64,000 nt of DNA from Cladosporium sp. IMV 00045. Lineage: Eukaryota > Ascomycota > Dothideomycetes > Cladosporiales > Cladosporiaceae. The stretch covers positions 29,321-93,320 of the forward strand of contig MSJI02000888.1 in the NCBI GenBank assembly GCA_001931905.2, given 5' to 3'. The translations under genes were made by a program, and so were the position numbers. The notes under the pieces are model-generated. The model was not told the DNA's origin and made no database searches. It saw only the letters and a list, made by a program, of their open reading frames with translations. Every line of letters starts with the position of its first letter. Position 1 is the first letter of the stretch. Below, piece by piece: positions 56,091 to 64,000 of this stretch.

Positions 56091-57351
56091 TCAAGTCTGC
56101 ACAGTCGGCATGGGCACCTCGAACATATCATCGATGCCATCCTGACCATTGCCCTCCTCCAACTCCTCGCTCTCCAACTCCTCCTCGCCCTCATCCTCAT
56201 CCTCAAACCCAGTCTCCAAACCCCTCGCCCTCACACGATCCTTCATCTCCTCCCTGCGCTCCTCCTGCCAGCGCATGAGGGCCGCGGAGGCGTGGACGCG
56301 GAAGCCGTAGATGCGCGGCTCGTAGCGGCGCTGGGTCTTGGCGGGCGCCAGGGCCGGGTAGACCTGGAAGAGGATGTTGTGGAAGGAGGTGCCGAAGTAG
56401 GCGCCGTCTATTGAGTTGTGCCGCGAGGATTTGGGGTTGTAGATGTCCTCGCAGCGCGCGCAGTAGAGCTTCACGTTGCTGACGTTGGGGATGTCGTGCT
56501 GGCCCATGGGCAGGAGGTGTTGCGATTCGCAGATGACGCGGGGGCACTTGCCGAAGACGCCTTGTTTGAATTTCTCCATCTGATTGGAATATGGTAAGTA
56601 TGGTGGATTGATAGAGTGGGATGAGCAAGGTCGGATAACTCACCATTTTCGAAAGTCCTCGAGTCGTCACCACATATCGCGCATGCACCAGACCGTACAG
56701 GTGGCGAGCGCTTTTCTCGATTTGTTCTCTCATATCCTCGTCGACTTCCATGTCAAACACGTCGGTGACAAGGTCGAGTGCATATTGGTAGTATTGGACT
56801 TCGGTGTTGAGTCCTGTCAGGTTGAATCGGTCCGTGAGATAGTCTTCGTCAATCTCGCAAAAGTACTCGTTGCCGCGTGACGCTATGAACTGGGAAATGA
56901 AGTCAGCATGTGAATGTTCTCAATCTGTCCAACTCAAGTATGAATGAAATGCAACGGCCCAGCGATATGCTTGCAATCTGCTCAGGAGGCTTCCTTGCCA
57001 CGCAGAGCCAATTCTGGGACAATACGCAACGCCAAATCTCTCCAAAACACGCCACTTCAGGAACAGCAGCCCACGGCGAACAGGCGACTCGCAAAGAGCA
57101 TAACAAATTGCTCAACTGCTTCTTTACCGCCTTCCCAGAGCCGCTCTTCCCAAGCAGATCACGCATCCAGCCAGGCCAATCAAAAGACTACTTGAAAACA
57201 AAGACAAATGACGCCGCAGATCCAGCTCATCACAAGCGTAGCAACAACGCCGAAAGACAAGAGAAGATTCGCAGAACAAGTCGTAGCCACTCACCCAATC
57301 TCTCCAGTAGCTCGCATAGTCACTGTCCGTGTCCGAAGCGAAGTCGTCCAT
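56091..57351 (-). CDS. CKB: Casein kinase II regulatory (beta) subunit
   Basis: Dimerising regulatory subunit of the CK2 kinase tetramer, nuclear and cytosolic. Exons on the minus strand are 57351-57295, 56889-56644 and 56579-56091, all phase 0, giving 263 aa. The N terminus is MDDFASDTDSDYASYWRDW. Exon 2 begins FIASRGNEYFCEIDEDYL and has the acidic loop DMEVDEDMREQI. The zinc finger is CPRVIC (C-X4-C) plus YCARCEDIY (C-X2-C). The CK2-beta signature KSSRHNSIDGAYFGTSFHN and LFQVYP follow. The tail is a long Glu-rich run. The first intron is 405 nt, much longer than others here. Either CKB1 or CKB2 class; I cannot separate them by eye. Confidence 0.96.
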
Positions 57352-58979
57352 GGTTGTAGTTCAGCTCAGTCCAGTCAGTCAGTCAGACCTTCAGTCAGAT
57401 CGCTTCACTCGAGTCGGGCCCGGTCACGCTTCCAGGAAAGCTGTCAAGACCGGTACCAAGAAAAGAAAAGAGCTCCCTGGCTGGTTGGTTGGTCGCGTGT
57501 GAGATCCAGTTCAAATGCTCGGAGACTGCGTGGTCGGTATTTCGGATGAGGTTGTGCGTGGCGTGAGATTTGAGACCGGCGAGGTTGGTGGACGTCGCGG
57601 TCGTGGATATTCTGTCGTTGGGCGTCTCTGTATTCAAGTTTTCAATGTCCAGCTGGTGATAACGACCCTGTGAGAAGAGGTGCAGTGCAGTGCAGTCATG
57701 GTACGGAGAAGAGCGGCCGCCGAATCAGGAAGGCTGAAAACGCCCCCGGGTCTTGGCGCTGTTGCGAGGCTGGACTTTGCGGGTCCTGGCTGGTAGGTGG
57801 GCTTCACTTCAGTAACACTGCTGAGTTCTTCACTTCAGTACCTATGTCTAGAGATGATTGTTTTCACTGACCCCATCGAAGAATCGAAGATGACACTTGG
57901 AATCACCTATGAGGAAATCGTTTAAGCGAAAGGCCAAGAACATCTAGAGAAAAACCTACAAATCCATCTTCATCAACATGCAATTTTCAAGCATACAACA
58001 ACGATGCAATCACTATCACTAATACTACTAATACCACTACTCGATACAAAATGCAGAGTTAAGCCCAAATACTGTGCAACAGACAGCCACCGCGCCAAAG
58101 TAAATGGGAAAAGAAAGTAAAAAAAAACATGAGTCTGCAGCCAAGTCGAAGTCCGGCCATGCCTTTCCTTTCAAGATTGATGAGCAAGAAGAAAAAACAG
58201 AGAAGCATGCAACCCAGTCAGTCAATCTTACACTTTTCAAAGAAGGAAAGAGAATTAAAAAAAAAAAAAAGAATATTCAAGTCGTAATTTTTGTGCCCTC
58301 GATTCGGTCTTGTTCTTGTTCTTTTGGTTCTTCTCCATCGTGTCCTGTCGTCTTCCATCCAAGCTCATCACCCATCCCTCGTTCTCTCGTCCTTTGAGTC
58401 CTTCGCATGCTCGTTACGCGGGAGACACGGTGAGCTCCTTTGCCCACTCCGGCCTCTCCCGCAAGAGAATCGTGGAAAATATTCCCCTTCCAATGTTTGA
58501 TCGTACTTTCGTAGATGACGTTCTTGCCTCTCTTTTTGCTTGCTCGTTTGCCCACTCGCTCGCCAGTACCGCGAGTTTCGCGGATGCCGCCATCCATCCG
58601 TTTCCGTATCATTGAGACTCGAAAATGAAATAAAAGGAAGAAAAAAGGTTAATCATGTATGCGTGCAAATGCCGACAAGGTAAGCTCTGCCCTGATCCTT
58701 TTAGTTTGGTCCGCCCGTTTCCCAAAAAGAAAAGGCCTAGTGGTACAGACGGTTGAAGAGAAGTGAAAGAGAAAATAGACCAGCCGGCGTTGCTTTTTTT
58801 CGTTTCCGGATTCCCATGGGGTAGAAGGGGACAATTTGATCGCCTGCGTTTTTCTTTCGGTCCTCGTTTGGCTCTGAGTATCATATAACTTTGTGTGTTG
58901 GATTCGTTGAAGGAGCTTTTGCATCCAGGATAACTGGGTAGTAGTGAAGAAGGTAATAATCCGATGATTTCCTCCCTCA
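57352..58979. other. Intergenic, about 1.6 kb
   Basis: Promoter of CK2 beta and 3' flank of the Byr4-like gene. An A run (58259-58269) and AG-rich tracts are present. A CAGTCAGT unit recurs at 57373-57400. No gene supported. Confidence 0.45.
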
Positions 58980-61900
58980 TCATCCAAAGGCACCAAAACC
59001 CTTCCCGGCTTCGGATTCGTCATTATCGGTAATGGCCATGTTGCGCCTGACCTGTCGATTATCCGGTGTGCTCTCCGAGCGCGGGTCAGTGAAAATGCTG
59101 CGGAAAGAAGGCTCGTCGTCACTGAAGTCGAAATCATCATCGGCCTCGTCTTCCATATCCAGAGGTCGACCTGGGCTCGTGTACAGTCCTTCCGCTTCTC
59201 GCAAGGCTTCCTTGATTTTTCGCTTGACGCTATTGACGTATGGAACGATGTGGCGGAGCGTGGCGGTGTCGAAGGGAACCTTTTTCGTCGGCTTTTGGCC
59301 TTGCGTAGTGGTCGGGTCGGAGACGGCGCGCTTCGCTTGCAGAGCTTCGATGACTGAGCGTGCTACCGCTTCAGAGTCCTTCCTTGGCCTGGTGGTGATT
59401 GATCGGTTGGGTGTTTGGGGCTCGTCATGAACGGCTTCTTGGTCGTTGTTTCCAGTCACCGGAGGTTGAGAGGCTCTGATCGAACGCGCCCTTGCCCTGG
59501 CGCTCTGCACGGCCTCTCTCATAGGCTCGTCAAAAGCACTGTCGTCGAAGCCTGGAGAGGAAGGCGGCGAACGGCGCGGTTCAAGCGTACTTTCTTTCGA
59601 TTCCTGATCAGCTAAGTCGATCATCGCTTCTACCTCGCTCCACGTCTCGGCATGGGGTCCAGCCAGCATGCCTAGTGCGGCGGCGCGCATGCGAAGATCT
59701 TTCAGTTCCTCAATGAGCAGACCCCATTCTCGCAGCAATCCGATGTTTGCGACGACGTTTTGCTGTTGCTCCTGGATGGCCTTAGGGATGAACATTGCAT
59801 GTCCGCTGTCGATGCGCTTGTCCTCGATGGCCGCGGGTAGCTCGGGAAGGGCTTCCTCGAAATCGAAGTCTTCGTTCCAGTCCTCAGTGACACCTTTGCT
59901 GCCGACTCCCCATGTACCGAATTTGTTCGCCACTGCGGAAGTTCTATTACCAATGATGTCTGGAACCACAGGAACGCTATGACTACGAGCATGCATGCCA
60001 CTCGGGATGCGGCGACCAGGAGGCCTGCTTCCCCGGTTTTCTGGATCCTTCTTACCGTGGACAGTCTTGGGTCGTGGTGGTGAGTTGGTGTGGCTGGGAC
60101 TCGGCTGAATCTCAGCCCAATCAAAGATGGTAGCACGATCCTGACCGCCGCTGCGGCGAGGCGTAGATGTCGCGGAAGCAGAGTGTCCAAGTCTGTTCGG
60201 CGGAGCCAGGCGAAGGGGGAGTTTTCGCTCTGCCTGGAAGGGTGAGCCTTGAGGTAGCTCTAAGACAGGTTGGACCGCGCCTGGCGGTGATGACGCAAGC
60301 TCCTCCTCGGGCGTGTCCCAGTCAATATCATCAGGATCCGGCATCTCTCGCATAACAGGAGGCGACGAGGCGAACACATTGCGGCCTGTGACACGAGTCA
60401 ATGGTGATGGTGTAGGGCTTTTGTTCGCGAGAGATCGTTTTGGCGTTGTGATGCTCTCCTCCTCTTCTATCGTGCTGTACCTGTAGCCATCGCTCGAATC
60501 CGTTCCAGGAGTGTTTAAGAAGTCCCGCAGTTTGGTACTACGTCCTGATGAAAACGTGGGAGGGCTTTCGTCAAAGATGGTCTCGATGGGCGGTCCACGT
60601 TTGCCCGAGCTGCTTCTCGTGGCGGTTGTCGTCCTTGTGGGAAATGAGTCAAAAGCATCACTTTGGTAGTCCGTGCTGGCATCGCCGACCGACCTATTCT
60701 CGGTATCTGATCCAAATGTCGACGCGACCTCGGAGTTGGCCGCCGAGAGGCGCGAGTGTCTATTCGCATTGGACGAATGCGAGGCTGAAGGCATACGGCG
60801 CTGTTGTGCTGCGCCTGGTTGAGCGTCATCTGACCAAATGTTGGTCTGAAAGGCGTCAGCTGATGCCTCGTCCTTGAGGTTCAGCTGGATTTCTTGAGCA
60901 GGGTCCGCATCGCTACCTTGTGTCGCCTCAGAGGTAGAGTGAGATAGTGACTCAGCCTTTGAGACATTGCGACGTTTGGATAAGCGCTCGGACGTCTTTC
61001 GCGAGGAACTGAAACTAGTACCCATGGAGCTCTGCGGAGCCGAGCCGACTCTTTGGCTTGTTGTGCGAGACAACCTGTCATTTGTCCTCGTCGAAGACGA
61101 GGCTCGTGACAAGGGAGAAGGTCCGGATGAGAGCAGATGGCTGAAAGAGAAGGACCGCCTGGACGAGAAAGTTCCGTCGCTATGGGCGCTTTGGGAAAGC
61201 ATAGGGGACGACGCCACACTGGAATCCGCTGTAGAAGGAGCTATGTGCTCGCTTACGAGGAAGATTTCATCATCTGCCTCCACATTACCCTGCCTGATAT
61301 GCTGTCGTGCGGACACAAGGGTGGGCGTATATCTTCGATCAGGGTAAATGCGTTTGATAGGGTTCGGAATTCCGCTTACTGAAAGCCTCCTTGGGGTCGA
61401 ATCATCGACTCTGGCAACTTTTGGTGTAAAGTAATGTCGCCAATTGGGGTCACGTGTATCCGCAGAAACGTCACTGCCAAACATACGAGAATCGAACATT
61501 GCCGGCGAGATTGGTTCTTGGAGGGTAGCAGATCGTTGATGACTGGTCGCAGGACGTTTGAAAGTAGGCAGCGGTAGCCGTGAACCGGCACCTTGGTATG
61601 GCGAGCTGTGAACGGTTCGTACCGAGGCTGACCTCTTTACCAATCTGTTCCGCGGAAGAGAAGCCGAAGTGCTACTTGGCAGTATGGGTGTCGTCGAACC
61701 CGTATGTGAGAAAGCCAACGATCCATTGGAATGTGAGATTACCGCAGAGCTGGGTCGTGAAGTCGCCGGTCTGCTTGAATCGCGAGATTTGGATACACTG
61801 CTAGACAAACGTCGCAGCCATTTTTGGGATTGAACGATTGGTGTGCTAGACCGCGAGCTGTCGCTACCCTCGGGCTGGTGCAGCAGCACATCGTCGGCCA

Positions 61901-62078
61901 TGATGGTGTTCCCTCTTGACTTGCTTATGCTGCTCTTTATGACATTCGTTGCATTTTCCGATTGGGAGCGGCCGAAGCGGTCGGAAGGTCGGTTGGGGAA
62001 TCGATCAGGTGGATTGAAAGCAAAGGTGTAATGGTCCGCGATGGGTGCCGTGTACGTTGCGGTAGCCGTTGCCGTCAT
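58980..62078 (-). CDS. Septation/mitotic-exit regulator, Byr4/Bfa1-like
   Basis: Single long exon, 1032 aa. Byr4/Bfa1 is the scaffold half of the two-part GAP (with Cdc16/Bub2) that restrains the Spg1/Tem1 GTPase at spindle pole bodies. The N-terminal two thirds are Ser/Arg/Thr-rich and disordered, with many Ser-Pro sites. The conserved-looking parts are in the last 400 residues: ATIFDWAEIQPSP, NKFGTWGVGSKGVTEDWNED followed by FDFEEA, a helical region LREWGLLIEELKDLRMRAAA, RHIVPYVNSVKRKIKEAL, and an acidic DDDFDFSDDEPSF segment. The aromatic-acidic DW..DFDF motif and the position of the helices are my main reasons for the family call. It could be another septation or polarity protein. The ATG at 62078 gives the longest frame; no upstream exon was identified. 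Confidence 0.65.
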   Translation of the reverse strand: MTATATATYTAPIADHYTFAFNPPDRFPNRPSDRFGRSQSENATNVIKSSISKSRGNTIMADDVLLHQPEGSDSSRSSTPIVQSQKWLRRLSSSVSKSRDSSRPATSRPSSAVISHSNGSLAFSHTGSTTPILPSSTSASLPRNRLVKRSASVRTVHSSPYQGAGSRLPLPTFKRPATSHQRSATLQEPISPAMFDSRMFGSDVSADTRDPNWRHYFTPKVARVDDSTPRRLSVSGIPNPIKRIYPDRRYTPTLVSARQHIRQGNVEADDEIFLVSEHIAPSTADSSVASSPMLSQSAHSDGTFSSRRSFSFSHLLSSGPSPLSRASSSTRTNDRLSRTTSQRVGSAPQSSMGTSFSSSRKTSERLSKRRNVSKAESLSHSTSEATQGSDADPAQEIQLNLKDEASADAFQTNIWSDDAQPGAAQQRRMPSASHSSNANRHSRLSAANSEVASTFGSDTENRSVGDASTDYQSDAFDSFPTRTTTATRSSSGKRGPPIETIFDESPPTFSSGRSTKLRDFLNTPGTDSSDGYRYSTIEEEESITTPKRSLANKSPTPSPLTRVTGRNVFASSPPVMREMPDPDDIDWDTPEEELASSPPGAVQPVLELPQGSPFQAERKLPLRLAPPNRLGHSASATSTPRRSGGQDRATIFDWAEIQPSPSHTNSPPRPKTVHGKKDPENRGSRPPGRRIPSGMHARSHSVPVVPDIIGNRTSAVANKFGTWGVGSKGVTEDWNEDFDFEEALPELPAAIEDKRIDSGHAMFIPKAIQEQQQNVVANIGLLREWGLLIEELKDLRMRAAALGMLAGPHAETWSEVEAMIDLADQESKESTLEPRRSPPSSPGFDDSAFDEPMREAVQSARARARSIRASQPPVTGNNDQEAVHDEPQTPNRSITTRPRKDSEAVARSVIEALQAKRAVSDPTTTQGQKPTKKVPFDTATLRHIVPYVNSVKRKIKEALREAEGLYTSPGRPLDMEDEADDDFDFSDDEPSFRSIFTDPRSESTPDNRQVRRNMAITDNDESEAGKGFGAFG

Positions 62079-64000
62079 TTCGTGGCCGGGCCGAGGAGGA
62101 AAGGCGGCCTGCCGGCTTTGGTCTGAAGGAATGTGTTCGTGATCGTCAGCGGCGAGGGAGAAACCAAGGACGGAGACGCCAATGCCGGCGCCAGATGCAC
62201 AGAGCTGGAGGTAGGGTTAGTACATGGGGACTTGTCGTGAGAGGTGAGGTGAGGGATTGCGACGAGTGGGAGAGGGTTGGGCAATTGCAAAGGTAGAGTG
62301 AGGTGAGGGTAGGAGGTGTGCGTGAGAGTGAGAGAGAGACAGAGAAGACTCACTGTTGAGACTGTGCGCATTCTCCGGCTCGTCCTTGGGCCGGGAGGGA
62401 GACCAAACAACGAATTGATCGCTGGGTCGGGGTGGAAAGTCTCATTCAGCAACAAACACGGCGTCTGCCCTGCGCATTGTGGGCCTGTCTGGTAGACCAA
62501 GGCGCGCTCACTCTGGGCCTGCAGGAGAGCGGGCAGGCTAGCAGGAAGACATGAAGTGGTCCCACGAGAGGTAATATCGAGTTTCGGGGCGGCAGCTGAG
62601 GTGGACAGAAGCGCGCCACGGGCTGGGACTGGAGACGGAGTGTGGGTTGAGAATGCGGGCAGCCGACCGCAGCAAGCAACCAAGCAGAGTCGCGGGCGAG
62701 CAAGCAGGCAGGCAGGCAAGCAAGCAAACAAAGCAGCGCAGTGCAGTGCAGCAAGTGGTGGTAGGTAGTAGTAGCGAGTAGTAGTGGGTGAGTTTGGGTA
62801 GGGTAAGGTAGTGAATTGAGTAGTAGTAGCAGCAAGGGCGGCACGGCTAGGGCAGGGTAGTGGTGTAGATCTGTGTATGATCTGTCTGTGTCTGTGTCTG
62901 TCTGTCTGTCTGTCTGCCTGTCTGTCTGTTCTGTTGTCTCTTTGGGCACGGGTTCGGGTCAAACGAGTGGCACTCTAAAATGAATGACAGAGCCAATAAT
63001 GGGAATGAGCGAGAGAGGGGAGAGGAAGAGAGACTAGGCGTAGCGACAGCCAAACAGCATCATCACCGGCGCAGACGACAGAGGGGAAAGACAGGAAGAG
63101 GTGGTGCTGGTGCTGATGCCGATGCTCGCTGCGACCAGACAGTCGGACAGAGGCGTTGATGGTAGGTTTGACGGCTGAAGTCTGGTTCCGTCGAAGACGC
63201 GAAAGAATGCGCCGGAACAGCAGATCACAGACACACAAAGCAAGCAGGGGCCTTCTCCCAACTATTGCTGTAAGCAGAGCGAAGCACAGTTCACCGTACA
63301 CGGCCAATGTAATTTACGGACAACAATAATAACGATAACAAAATTCATATAACAGCATTCTCATCTCCCATGGTTGGCCATACCATGCTTCCCTTCTTCA
63401 AGCACGCCATCAATTCACTTACCTCGCTCACTCCACCTCGCTCCTTCCCTCTCTATTCCCATCTCTCTCTTCTGCCGTGTTACGCTTGCAGGCTCCACAA
63501 ACATTCGCCTACCCTGTTTCCTCAACATGCAAGCTGCCCATTTCCGTAGCGCCTACAACTGCCCCTTCGTGCATCATACCCTCGCACGTCCGTCTCAAGA
63601 GAAGAGACGAAAGATGCCGAAGAACAGACTCGGCCTCGAGCCTCCTCAAAGTTCAATCACGTCTTTCCCGCAGCACTACTGTCCCCCGTAGCGTACAAAA
63701 TAACAATACGAACAATGATGATGCGGGCCTTGCCTTGCCCCAAACAAATCCGCCCTCAAGACCCGGCAGCAGCTCCCCCAGGGCGCACCATACCAGTAGC
63801 TCCGAATGCATTGATTGAACTGCCCCATCCAAGCATCCCATCATCCATATCCTGGATTGCCTTTGGCCCTATCGCAGTCTAGGGTCCTCCATCTTTCGCG
63901 ACCGGGGTGGACTTCAGTAGTCAAAACAGGCCTCTGGCCACTCACAGGCCCAGACGGCCTCCCAGGCACGCCCGCGATTGACATGGCCATCCCAGTCATC
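62079..64000. other. Long upstream region of the Byr4-like gene, to the window edge
   Basis: About 1.9 kb, GC/GT-skewed and rich in simple repeats. Frames on either strand up to 62962 are artefacts of the CTGT repeat. From about 63800 to the right edge a plus-strand frame is open (ending GLPGTPAIDMAIPVI) and could be an exon of a gene beyond the window, but I cannot support it. Confidence 0.4.
62881..62936 (+). repeat. (TCTG)n microsatellite
   Basis: About 14 TCTG/TGTC units with single-base interruptions, upstream of the Byr4-like gene. Confidence 0.9.

Noticed and set aside
62075..62962. 295-codon minus-strand frame with TDRQTDRQ repeats
   Set aside because: Created by the TCTG microsatellite and flanking GC-rich sequence; no family features.
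63800..64000. Partial gene at the right edge ending GLPGTPAIDMAIPVI
   Set aside because: Only about 60 open codons, no start or clear splice evidence; needs sequence beyond the window.

Overview
The window is from a filamentous ascomycete (Pezizomycotina). I infer a Dothideomycete-like fungus from protein style, but no marker settles this. The evidence for a fungus is short introns (mostly 45-100 nt) with GTATGT/GTAAGT donors, CTAAC/CTGAC branch sites and YAG acceptors, fungus-specific Zn2Cys6 regulators, CYP504- and CYP65-type P450s, and fungal versions of RSC7, ATP10, DPB4 and Byr4. Nothing here is viral, bacterial or an intact transposon. The only RNA gene seen is one tRNA-Arg(UCU). There is a 20-N assembly gap at 44519-44538.

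Layout. 1-5.7 kb: 3' end of MSH5, ribosomal protein uL29 (RPL35) with an ATG-only first exon, a Cys-rich zinc-cluster protein with a broken-looking 3' end, and the Golgi SNARE GOS1. 6.3-17.3 kb: a small Zn2Cys6 regulator, a nucleostemin/Nug1-like protein that lacks its whole GTPase domain, a divergent homogentisate dioxygenase / fumarylacetoacetase pair, an unrecognised gene with a frame break, and a CYP504 phenylacetate hydroxylase. Together the dioxygenase, the hydrolase and the CYP504 form a partial aromatic catabolism cluster running phenylacetate or tyrosine -> homogentisate -> fumarate + acetoacetate; maleylacetoacetate isomerase is not in the window. 19.1-23.4 kb: ESCRT-II VPS25, retromer VPS26 (followed by an in-frame open extension after its stop) and a homocysteine S-methyltransferase. 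25.0-38.4 kb: the chromatin-remodelling subunit RSC7, about 5.6 kb without a gene, a BED-like plus zinc-cluster transcription factor, divergent ESCRT-I VPS37, and DPB4 (Pol epsilon / histone-fold subunit). 38.4-46.5 kb: gene-poor, holding the tRNA, a secreted M14 carboxypeptidase and a tandem duplication interrupted by the gap. 46.5-62.1 kb: an AIF/FSP1-like oxidoreductase, a CYP65-like P450, ATP10, NIT2, a degenerate F-box-like gene, casein kinase 2 beta and a Byr4/Bfa1-like septation regulator. 62.1-64 kb: the upstream region of the latter, with simple repeats.

Most genes are housekeeping genes in no functional order. The exceptions are the aromatic catabolism group and a loose scatter of vesicle-trafficking genes (GOS1, VPS25, VPS26, VPS37). 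The points most worth a second look are the GTPase-less nucleostemin homologue (8188-9141), the VPS26 stop codon followed by 136 open in-frame codons (20346-20759), and a similar stop-then-coding pattern at 3033-3197. All exon boundaries were placed by eye from splice signals, phase and protein-family continuity; no search was run.
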